Source: Tolypothrix sp. NIES-4075 (lineage in GTDB: Bacteria > Cyanobacteriota > Cyanobacteriia > Cyanobacteriales > Nostocaceae). Taken from it: 64,000 nt of DNA. The DNA is taken from assembly GCF_002218085.1 (NCBI RefSeq), contig NZ_BDUC01000005.1, positions 622,641-686,640 of the forward strand. Direction: 5' to 3'. The position numbers were made by a program, and so were the translations under genes. The notes below the pieces were generated by a model. It worked only from the letters and a program-made list of their open reading frames with translations, was not told the origin of the DNA and did no database searches. Positions 8,879-15,881 of this stretch are shown here, in pieces (positions within the stretch are counted from its first letter, which is position 1; each line of letters starts with the position of its first letter).

Positions 8879-9433
8879 ATGACTCTCACCATCCACGATT
8901 TAGAAAGACTGCAAGAAAAGCTCAAAGAAGACCATTGCGACTATCAGTTAGAACTACAAGAGGGAAACATTGTCGTTATGAGTCCATCGGATATTGAATC
9001 GAGCGAAATTGGGGCTGAGTTTATCAGACTACTGGGTAACTGAGTTAAGCCGCGCAAACTAGGACGTATATTTGATTCTAGTGGTGGGTTTATTATGCCT
9101 AACACAGAATTGCGGACACCTGATGTTTCCTTTGTGTCAGCCCAAAGATTGAAACGCACAATCAGCGACTTTGCCCAATTAGTTCCAGATTTAGTAGTAG
9201 AAATTAAATCAAAAACAGACCGCATCCGTCCTTTGGAAGATAAAATTAAACTATTTTTGCAATTAGGGGCGCGAGTTGGGATATTAATTAATCCAGATGA
9301 ATTGACTGTAACAATTTATCGCTTAAATAGTGAGGATGAAGTGTTGACGGGTGAAGATAAGCTAACTATTCCAGAGTTATTTCCTGGTTGGGAAATTTTG
9401 ATTTCTCAAATATGGCCCCCAGTATTTGAATGA
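8879..9433 (+). pseudogene. Uma2 family gene broken by an in-frame TGA
   Basis: From ATG 8879 the frame reads a typical Uma2 N-terminus (MTLTIHDLERLQEKL, then DYQLELQEGNIVVMSPSD). It stops at TGA 9041-9043 in ...LLGN-stop-VKPRKLGRIFDS, then continues in the same frame through GGFIMPNTELRTPDVSFV, LVVEIKSKTD and the C-terminal IPELFPGWEIL to 9433. Relatives have Trp at the stop position (NWVKPRKLG; the fusion gene at 10857 has SWVEPRKLG), so a single TGG to TGA change explains the break. The downstream half could still be made from ATG 9095 (112 residues), which keeps the PD...ExK residues. A sequencing error cannot be excluded. Confidence 0.85.
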
Positions 9434-9529
9434 AAAAATTATCTCATATGGTTGAGGGCGATCGCCTGCATTCATCCGCCATAATTATAATGAGTGTAAT
9501 TACGACTTAAGTCGTCAAATACTTTACAA

Positions 9530-10381
9530 ATGACCAATAACATGCAGCGCGATTTCACCAACCGCGAAGAGTTGGTAGCTTACCTCCGCGAACAATTCCC
9601 AGACGCAGCACAACGAGATAATCATATCAGCGAAATTGTCGGCGGACGCAAAGCCGCCGAGAAAGTGTTGCAAAAAGTAGACGCTGCACGCTACGCAAAA
9701 ACACGTAATTTTTTCACAGGTGCAGTAACGCGACTTTCGCCTTATATTCGTTATGGTGTTCTCAGTTTGCGAGAAATTCGGGATTATGTCGTTGAGCGCA
9801 CAACAAACCCAGAGGAAACAACTAAACTAATTAACGAGCTAGGCTGGCGCGACTACTGGCAGCGTTTATACGCCAAACTAGGCGATAACATCTGGCAAGA
9901 CCAAGAAGAATATAAAACAGGTTATACCCCCTCAGATTACGCACCTGAATTACCAGAAGACATCGCCCAAGGCATCACAGACAGAGTTTGCATCGACAGC
10001 TTCAGCCGTGACTTACGAGAAACAGGCTACTTGCACAACCATGCACGCATGTGGATGGCAGCTTATATTGTCCATTGGCGGCGTATTCGTTGGCAAACCG
10101 GCGCAAAGTGGTTTTTAGAGCATTTGTTAGATGGCGATCCTGCTAGCAATAATATGTCATGGCAATGGGTAGCCAGCACCTTTAGTCACAAAGCTTATTT
10201 TTTCAACCGCGAAAATTTAGAACGTTACACCGAAGGCATTTATTGCAAAAAATGTCCCCTTTACGGTCATTGTGACTTTGAAGGTAGTTATGAACAAATA
10301 GAACAGAAGCTTTTTCCCAAAGCCGAATTTAACAAACAAGCTAACAGCCAAAGTTGGCAAAAAGGCAAAAAACGCCGTTAA
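9530..10381 (+). CDS. photolyase/cryptochrome FAD-binding domain protein (split C-terminal half)
   Basis: This 283-residue protein corresponds to only the helical FAD-binding half of photolyases and cryptochromes. Signs are GGRKAAEKVLQKV, RNFFTGAVTRLSPYIRYGVLS, ELGWRDYWQ, ETGYLHNHARMWMAAYIVHW and LLDGDPASNNMSWQWVAST, all in canonical order, ending in a Cys-bearing tail (YCKKCPLYGHC). The alpha/beta antenna domain that normally precedes it is absent; the next gene, 54 bp downstream, looks like that missing half. Family members bind FAD and repair UV-damaged DNA or sense blue light; which applies here is unknown. ATG 9542 is an alternative start. Confidence 0.85.
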   Translation: MTNNMQRDFTNREELVAYLREQFPDAAQRDNHISEIVGGRKAAEKVLQKVDAARYAKTRNFFTGAVTRLSPYIRYGVLSLREIRDYVVERTTNPEETTKLINELGWRDYWQRLYAKLGDNIWQDQEEYKTGYTPSDYAPELPEDIAQGITDRVCIDSFSRDLRETGYLHNHARMWMAAYIVHWRRIRWQTGAKWFLEHLLDGDPASNNMSWQWVASTFSHKAYFFNRENLERYTEGIYCKKCPLYGHCDFEGSYEQIEQKLFPKAEFNKQANSQSWQKGKKRR

Positions 10382-10435
10382 AAATCTTGGCGTCCTTGGC
10401 ACCAAGGCGGTTCGTTATCCAAAATCTAAAAACCA

Positions 10436-10852
10436 ATGACTAAACCAATTATTTGGGTACATGGAGACTGCCTAAGTCCCCAAAACCCTGCACTACAAGA
10501 ATTTCCCGACGCACCCGCAATTTGGGTTTGGGATGATGCTTTAATTAAAGAATGGCAACTAAGCCTCAAACGCCTCACCTTTATCTACGAATGCTTATTA
10601 GAATTACCCGTTGTCATTCGTCGTGGTGATGTAGCGCAAGAAGTTTTAGCTTTTGCGAAAGAGCATAATACTAACTTAGTTGTTACAGCAGAAAGTGTTA
10701 GTCCGCGTTTTGATATGATATGTGACGAAATTGAAAAAACTTTGGACTTGGAAATTTTTGAAGTAGAACCATTTTTTGAATACGACGGCTATATCGACTT
10801 GAAGCGCTTCTCTCGTTATTGGAAAGTCGCTGAAAAATATGTGTTTGAATAA
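10436..10852 (+). CDS. photolyase N-terminal-like (antenna domain) small protein
   Basis: This 138-residue protein has the pattern of the alpha/beta N-terminal domain of photolyases: IIWVHGDCLSPQNPAL (compare the usual WFRRDLRLxDNPAL), PAIWVWDD, SLKRLTFIYECLLEL, VVIRRGDVAQEVLAFAKEH and VVTAESVSPRFD. The usual RRDLR is replaced by HGDCL. It follows the FAD-domain gene by 54 bp on the same strand, so the pair probably forms a two-subunit photolyase-like protein with the halves encoded in reversed order. The assignment is by pattern and is less certain than that of its partner. Its stop lies 4 bp from the stop of the convergent fusion gene. Confidence 0.65.
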   Translation: MTKPIIWVHGDCLSPQNPALQEFPDAPAIWVWDDALIKEWQLSLKRLTFIYECLLELPVVIRRGDVAQEVLAFAKEHNTNLVVTAESVSPRFDMICDEIEKTLDLEIFEVEPFFEYDGYIDLKRFSRYWKVAEKYVFE

Positions 10853-10856
10853 AGTC

Positions 10857-12005
10857 TTAATCAAACACAGGAGGCCAAAGTTGAGAAACTGCAAGTTCCC
10901 ACCCAGGAAATAACTCTGGGATAGTCAGATTCTCGCCATCTGCTAACATTCTCACCCCGCTGTTAAGATAATGAACAGCCACAGTCTGAGCATCTGGGTC
11001 AATCAGTAATGCTACTTTAACTCCCAAGTCTAAAAATCGCTGGATTTTTTGTTGCACAGATGCCAGCCTGTCAAAAGCAGATTTAATCTCCACTACCAAA
11101 TCAGGTACTAATTCTGGATAAGTTCGAGGAACTCGCTTCAGCCGTTCCCGTGAAAAGAAAGAGATACGCGGCGCAACTACATCGCCATTGGGTAACTGAA
11201 ATCCACCTTTGGAGCCAATAATATGCCCTAGCTTACGTGGTTCTACCCAGGAAAACAACAGCGCACAAAATCGAGCGTTAATTTCGCCAGAGGTAAAATC
11301 TGCTGGGGACTCACTCAAATCATCGTCACTACTGGAAGTTCCACTAGGATTAATATTTGTTACTGGTATGCCCATAGACACAATTTCTTGCAGCACTTCT
11401 TGCCTGAGATTTTGCAGATTTATACCCAAGTTTTCCAGCACCCTCACGGCTACTCCATCTGTTACCTGTAGCACCCCCAGCAAAAGATGTTCTGTACCTA
11501 CATAGTGATGACCTAGTCGGCGAGATTCTTCTACGGCTAATTGCAGGACTTGTTTACCTTTAGCAGTAAAAGGAAACTCTACTCCCTTAATTCCATTACC
11601 ACGACCAATAATTTTTTCTACCTCTGTTTGAGCAGCTTCAAGGGTAACACCAGCAGACTTGAGAACCTTGCCACCAATGCCAGTACCTTCTGCAATCAGT
11701 CCAATTAAAATCTGTTCTGTACCCACAAATTGATATTCCAAACGACTACCTTCGTTTTGAGCAAGCACAATCACCCGCGTTGCTTTGGCAGTAAATTTTT
11801 CAAACATAGACTTTTCCTCCGTAAAGAAAATAAATTGAATTGGAAACTCCAACAGTTGGGCAATTTTGAAGGCTAAGGGCAAACTTGGGTCATATTTACC
11901 AACTTCAATTGAGTTAATGGTTTGACGGCTAACACCTAAACGTTGCGCTAATTCTGCTTGTGACCAGTTGCGTTGAGTTCTCAGAAGACGTAAACGGTTT
12001 TCCAT
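10857..12005 (-). CDS. fusion of XRE repressor, ClpC-type N-domain and Uma2 nuclease-like domain
   Basis: Residues 5-58 are an XRE helix-turn-helix (LRTQRNWSQAELAQRLGVS, then RQTINSIEVGKYDPS), like stand-alone repressors of about 65 residues. Residues 67-210 match the double repeat of the ClpC N-terminal domain (MFEKFTAKATRVIVLAQNE, FVGTEQILIGLI, EKIIGRG, HHYVGTEHLLLGVL). Residues 239-382 are a Uma2 domain lacking its first 40 or so residues (FSWVEPRKLG, LVVEIKSAFD, IPELFPGWEL). The first nuclease aspartate is replaced (VVAPRISFF instead of PD), so catalysis is doubtful. M67 has a strong GGAGG 8 nt upstream (11816-11820), so a shorter ClpN-Uma2 product may also be made. Palindromic operators lie upstream. 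Confidence 0.85.
   Translation of the reverse strand: MENRLRLLRTQRNWSQAELAQRLGVSRQTINSIEVGKYDPSLPLAFKIAQLLEFPIQFIFFTEEKSMFEKFTAKATRVIVLAQNEGSRLEYQFVGTEQILIGLIAEGTGIGGKVLKSAGVTLEAAQTEVEKIIGRGNGIKGVEFPFTAKGKQVLQLAVEESRRLGHHYVGTEHLLLGVLQVTDGVAVRVLENLGINLQNLRQEVLQEIVSMGIPVTNINPSGTSSSDDDLSESPADFTSGEINARFCALLFSWVEPRKLGHIIGSKGGFQLPNGDVVAPRISFFSRERLKRVPRTYPELVPDLVVEIKSAFDRLASVQQKIQRFLDLGVKVALLIDPDAQTVAVHYLNSGVRMLADGENLTIPELFPGWELAVSQLWPPVFD
11807..11820 (-). promoter_or_regulatory. strong internal ribosome binding site and start (codon 67)
   Basis: On the minus strand GGAGG (11820-11816) lies 8 nt before an in-frame ATG (A at 11807) that begins exactly where ClpC proteins begin (MFEKFT). This suggests that the XRE part and the ClpN part were once separate genes, or are still made as two products. 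Confidence 0.75.
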
Positions 12006-12040
12006 TGCATAGTTTTTGTCTGTCTAGCCTTACATTCTTA

Positions 12041-12111
12041 GTAAAGTTAGCTTTACTAAGTGTAAAGTTAACTTTACTCCAAGTCTGAATACATCGTAAA
12101 GCAAGCTTTAC
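12041..12111. promoter_or_regulatory. three palindromic operator-like sites GTAAAG-N4-CTTTAC
   Basis: Site 1 is 12041-12056 (GTAAAGTTAGCTTTAC), site 2 is 12062-12077 (GTAAAGTTAACTTTAC, a perfect palindrome) and site 3 is 12096-12111 (GTAAAGCAAGCTTTAC). A half-like site CTTACTTTAC lies at 12124-12133. Sites 1 and 2 are spaced 21 bp apart, two helical turns. They sit just upstream of the XRE fusion gene and in front of the divergent AraC gene, so autoregulation by the XRE domain is the natural reading. Confidence 0.7.
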
Positions 12112-12252
12112 TAAAATGTCAACCTTACTTTACTAAATATGGTGCAACCATAGCTAATGCCGTTTTCACGCTCGTGACAGGCTACTCTTCAACCGCATTG
12201 TTTGCGGTGACTACGAACTGATACATTGAGTATGTAGGCATTGGTGAAACTT

Positions 12253-13143
12253 ATGCCCCAAGAAAAGCCTTTAGTCTTAACCGAAGAATGTAAGGTATTG
12301 CAGCTTTACCCACGTCCGCCAATTTTAACTAGCTTAGATGTTGGTTGGCATGGGGTATCTTTTGGCTATATGTGTCAACCTGCTTATGAAGTACCGGAAG
12401 TTTCTACCCCTCGTTGGCATTCTATCGCGATTTTCACTCATGGAAACCGTATAATTCATGCCGATCGCAAACTAGATGGACGCTTTCACCGTGACGCTGT
12501 AGTCGGAGGTGATATAATTATTACTCCGGTCAACATCGGTCAAGGTGCTGCTTGGGAAGATGAAGGCGATTTTATCATTCTCGGTATAGAAGCTGATGTT
12601 TTCGCTCGTGCAATTGATGAAGCAGATGCAAAAAATTTGGAATTATTACCGCACTTTGCCACACCCGATCCTCTGATTTACCAAATTGGATTAGCACTTA
12701 AAGGTGTGTTAGAAAATAATCCGACAAATAGTCGTCTTTATGCAGAGACGATGATAAATGCTTTGTCAGTTCACTTAATGCAACACTACTCAACACGCAA
12801 ACCGATTTTACAAGAATATAAAGACGGTTTGTCAAAGTATAAATTTCGGCAAATTATTGATTATATCAACGCACATTTAGATGAGGATTTGAGTTTAACA
12901 GAATTGGCGGCTATAGTAAAGATGAGTCCGCATTACTTTTCTCACTTCTTCAAACAATCAATGGGAATCTCCGCGCATCAATATGTAATTCGCTGTCGGG
13001 TGGAACGTGCAAAAAATTTACTTTTGCAAGGTAATGTGAGTATTGCAGAAGTTGCTTATAAAGTCGGTTTCGCTAACCAAAGTCATCTGAATCGCCACTT
13101 CAAGCGTTTGTTGGGAGTAACACCGAAACAAATATTAACTTAA
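12253..13143 (+). CDS. AraC family transcriptional regulator
   Basis: The C-terminal 100 residues form the double helix-turn-helix of AraC/XylS regulators (YINAHLDEDLSLTELAAIVK, MSPHYFSHFFKQ, VSIAEVAYKVGFANQSHLNR, HFKRLLGVTPKQ). The N-terminal 190 residues are a probable ligand-sensing domain without a recognised signature. It is divergent from the XRE fusion gene and shares its operator-bearing promoter region, so it may be controlled by it. TTG 12241 and GTG 12244 are alternative starts in the same frame. A Uma2 gene follows 29 bp downstream and may be cotranscribed. Confidence 0.9.
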   Translation: MPQEKPLVLTEECKVLQLYPRPPILTSLDVGWHGVSFGYMCQPAYEVPEVSTPRWHSIAIFTHGNRIIHADRKLDGRFHRDAVVGGDIIITPVNIGQGAAWEDEGDFIILGIEADVFARAIDEADAKNLELLPHFATPDPLIYQIGLALKGVLENNPTNSRLYAETMINALSVHLMQHYSTRKPILQEYKDGLSKYKFRQIIDYINAHLDEDLSLTELAAIVKMSPHYFSHFFKQSMGISAHQYVIRCRVERAKNLLLQGNVSIAEVAYKVGFANQSHLNRHFKRLLGVTPKQILT

Positions 13144-13172
13144 TAATTTGTAGTATTGAGGTTTTAAATTTA

Positions 13173-13751
13173 ATGATTATTGCAGAACGCTACTACTCAC
13201 CGGAAGAATACTTAGAAATAGAGGTAAAGTCTGAAGAACGGCACGAATATATTAATGGTCAAATTATCCCAATGACAGGTGGAACACCGAATCATAACCA
13301 AATTACTGGCAATTTCTATGCCGCGCTCAATTTTGCTCTGAAACGTCAACCATTTCGCGTTTTTGTTACAGACCAAAGATTATGGATTCCTCAAAAGCGA
13401 ATTAATACTTATCCGGATGTAATGGTTGTTGCAGGTGAACTGCAATTTCAAGAAGGAAGAAAAGACACTTTGACAAATCCAATAATGATTGCTGAGGTAC
13501 TTTCAAAATCTACCAAAAGCTACGATCGAGATGAAAAATTTGCGGCTTATCGAACAATTACCAGCTTTCAAGAATATCTGCTAATTGACCAATATACAAT
13601 GCACGTTGAACAATACAGCAAAACAGATAATAACCGCTGGATATTTACTGAATACGAAGATGCTGATGTAACTATATCCTTAGCTTCTATTTCCTTTGAA
13701 ATTTCCCTGGCAGATATTTACGATAAAGTGGACTTCGACACTCAAGATTGA
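13173..13751 (+). CDS. Uma2 family (DUF820) nuclease-like protein
   Basis: This 192-residue Uma2 protein has the classical residues: YSPEEYLEIE and HEYINGQIIPMTGGTPNHN at the N-terminus, the catalytic-type YPDVMVV, then IAEVLSKSTKSYDRDEKFAAY and QEYLLIDQ. It is of the subfamily with full-length N-terminus, unlike the fusion gene nearby. It starts 29 bp after the AraC gene. A physiological role is not established for these proteins. Its amidase neighbour begins 106 bp downstream. Confidence 0.9.
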   Translation: MIIAERYYSPEEYLEIEVKSEERHEYINGQIIPMTGGTPNHNQITGNFYAALNFALKRQPFRVFVTDQRLWIPQKRINTYPDVMVVAGELQFQEGRKDTLTNPIMIAEVLSKSTKSYDRDEKFAAYRTITSFQEYLLIDQYTMHVEQYSKTDNNRWIFTEYEDADVTISLASISFEISLADIYDKVDFDTQD

Positions 13752-13857
13752 AAATTCTTGCAAATATAGCAAGAATGTACAAAAAATCGGATGAATATAC
13801 AAGACAAGAAAAAGCGCGATCGCCATACTAATAAATAAAAGTAAATTTTTAACTTTT

Positions 13858-15414
13858 ATGAATGCGATTATCAATTTAAGTGCTACCGAAATCGCTCAAG
13901 CGATCGCCAAAAATGAACTCTCCGCAAGCGAGGTTGTTGAAGCGCACATTCAACGCATCGAAGCCGTAAACCCGCAATTAAATGCTGTAGTCGTTTCTTT
14001 ATTTGAACAAGCACGCGCTGAGGCGAAAATAAAAGATGCAGCTCGTCAACGAGGAGATACACTGGGATTATTGCACGGCGTACCCATCACCATCAAAGAA
14101 TCGTTTGATGTCGTTGGCACACCCACCACTGTGGGACTTACTGAACTTGCTCGCAGCAAAGCTACACATAATGCCGTCATGGTGGAACGCTTGCGACAAG
14201 CTGGGGCGATTATTCTCGGTAAAACCAACGTCCCGCATATGTGTTCGATGAACGAAACCGACAACCCGGTATACGGACGCACCAACAACCCTTGGAACTT
14301 AGAACGCGCTCCTGGGGGTAGTAGTGGCGGTGAGGCGGCTATCATCGCCGCTGGTGGTTCACCGCTGGGGTTGGGAAGTGACATTGCTGGTAGTGTCCGT
14401 TTACCCGCGCAAGCCTGCGGAATTCACGGATTCAAACCTACATCTAGAAGGCTAACTTTAGTTGGTCATGCGCCATTGTTTGCCGGACAGCAGGCGATAA
14501 TTGCCCAACCGGGAGTGATGGCGCGTAGCGTTTGTGACCTCAGCCTAGCAATGAAAATTCTTGCCGCACCCGGTCAGGAAGCTTTTGATACTAATATTCC
14601 GCCCGTTCCCTGGTGCGAAGCAGACATCCAAATAGAAAAATTACGGATTGCTTTTTACACCGATAATGGTATTCTATCGCCTTCCCCAGCAATTAGGCGG
14701 GTGGTGCGAGAAGCAGCCGAAGCATTAGAAAAGCGCGGTGCAATAGTTGAAGAATGGACACCACCAGATTTACTGAAAGCTTCGCAACTATACAACCAGT
14801 TGCTCACCGCTGATGGTTTTGCCACACTTAAAAGGCAAGTAGGTAGAAGTAAATGGCATCCGCGAATTAAGCAGTATTATCAACTAGCTGCAACGCCTAA
14901 AAAATTACTAAATAGTGTAGCTGCAATTAGTGGATTTTTTGGGCTGGATGATATGGCAAATAGTCTAGGTGCGGTTGGTGAATTATCTGTGACAGACTAC
15001 TGGCGAGTAATTCATGAACGCGATCGCTTTTGCACTCAATTTCTTACCGCGATGAATGCCAAGCAATACGATGCCATTATCTGTCCGCCTACAGCTTTAC
15101 CAGCATTGACACATAATAGCGGCTTTTTCCTCAGCGATGATACTAATTATACAAATCTCTACAACCTCTTAGGAATGCCTGCCGGTGTAGTTGCGGCTAC
15201 TCGCGTCCGTGCGGGTGAAGAAAGCGACAGAGAACCCAGTAAAAGCATGATTTCACGTACAGCTTACAAAGTTGAACAGGGGAGTGTCGGTTTACCCGTT
15301 GGTGTGCAAATTGCAGCGCGTCACTGGCATGAAGATGTAGTTTTAGCTGTCATGTCAGCACTAGAAGAACATTTTAAAGCACAACCTGATTATCCTGCTC
15401 ATCCACCTGTGTGA
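13858..15414 (+). CDS. amidase (amidase signature family)
   Basis: This 518-residue protein belongs to the amidase signature family. The Lys of PITIKESFDV, the Ser in APGGSSGGEAA and the Ser in GSDIAGSVRLPA form the Ser-cisSer-Lys triad. The C-terminal part includes ALPALTHNSGFF and the LPVGVQIAARHWHEDVVL ending common in these enzymes. It hydrolyses an amide of unknown identity; the absence of gatB or gatC partners and its length argue against GatA. It is followed 29 bp later by a Rieske protein gene on the same strand. Confidence 0.92.
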   Translation: MNAIINLSATEIAQAIAKNELSASEVVEAHIQRIEAVNPQLNAVVVSLFEQARAEAKIKDAARQRGDTLGLLHGVPITIKESFDVVGTPTTVGLTELARSKATHNAVMVERLRQAGAIILGKTNVPHMCSMNETDNPVYGRTNNPWNLERAPGGSSGGEAAIIAAGGSPLGLGSDIAGSVRLPAQACGIHGFKPTSRRLTLVGHAPLFAGQQAIIAQPGVMARSVCDLSLAMKILAAPGQEAFDTNIPPVPWCEADIQIEKLRIAFYTDNGILSPSPAIRRVVREAAEALEKRGAIVEEWTPPDLLKASQLYNQLLTADGFATLKRQVGRSKWHPRIKQYYQLAATPKKLLNSVAAISGFFGLDDMANSLGAVGELSVTDYWRVIHERDRFCTQFLTAMNAKQYDAIICPPTALPALTHNSGFFLSDDTNYTNLYNLLGMPAGVVAATRVRAGEESDREPSKSMISRTAYKVEQGSVGLPVGVQIAARHWHEDVVLAVMSALEEHFKAQPDYPAHPPV

Positions 15415-15443
15415 AATCCCAAATCTAAAATCCAAAATCTAAA

Positions 15444-15881
15444 ATGATATTACCCGGCGCCCCTTGGTTAATTGCCCACAAATCTATGTTAAAGGTAAAT
15501 AAATCGAAATTATTTACTATTTGTGGTCAAGATTATGTACTTTGGAAAAATGAAAAAGGTGAAATTTCCGCTTTAGAAAATATCTGCCCTCACATGGGTG
15601 CAAAGCTTTCTGATGGTTGGGTTTGCCCCGAAACTAATACAATAGCTTGTCCTTTTCATGCATTAGAATTTGACTCGGAAGGGAAAGCAATTTTACCAAG
15701 TGAAAAAACTTCAAAACCTCTCGCAAAAAAACTTAAGTTATTTTTGCAAGGTGATTTTATTTGGACTTACGCAAATCAAGAACCAAAGCTTCCCATTCCA
15801 GATATTAACGAGAATGCCCCCTCCCCGCAAGCAGGGAGGGGGGGTGGGATTACTGCGGATCTAAGCGCAACACTGCCATAA
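15444..15881 (+). CDS. truncated Rieske [2Fe-2S] protein
   Basis: The protein carries a complete Rieske cluster motif: ICPHMGAKLSDG (C48, H50) and ACPFHALEF (C69, H72). Rieske oxygenases with this start (WLIAHKSMLKV, YVLWKNEKGEISALEN) usually continue for another 200 residues with an iron-binding catalytic domain, which is missing. After residue 120 the frame runs into a GC-rich hairpin (15817-15845) and then 32 bp into the 3' end of lepA on the other strand, giving a tail with no family resemblance. It may be a remnant, or serve only as an electron carrier. Confidence 0.75.
   Translation: MILPGAPWLIAHKSMLKVNKSKLFTICGQDYVLWKNEKGEISALENICPHMGAKLSDGWVCPETNTIACPFHALEFDSEGKAILPSEKTSKPLAKKLKLFLQGDFIWTYANQEPKLPIPDINENAPSPQAGRGGGITADLSATLP
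15817..15845. repeat. GC-rich hairpin at the break point of the Rieske gene
   Basis: CCCCCTCCCC and the following GGGAGGGGGGG can pair around a short GCAAGCA loop. This type of short palindrome is common between cyanobacterial genes. Here it replaces the expected continuation of the Rieske reading frame and sits just outside the lepA stop codon. Confidence 0.6.

Noticed and set aside
9041..9043. Selenocysteine or recoded TGA in the Uma2 gene
   Set aside because: Relatives have Trp at this site and no selenocysteine hairpin follows; a nonsense change or sequencing error is simpler.
13858..15414. GatA subunit of the amidotransferase
   Set aside because: The protein has a long extra C-terminal part and no gatB or gatC neighbours; a general amidase fits better.
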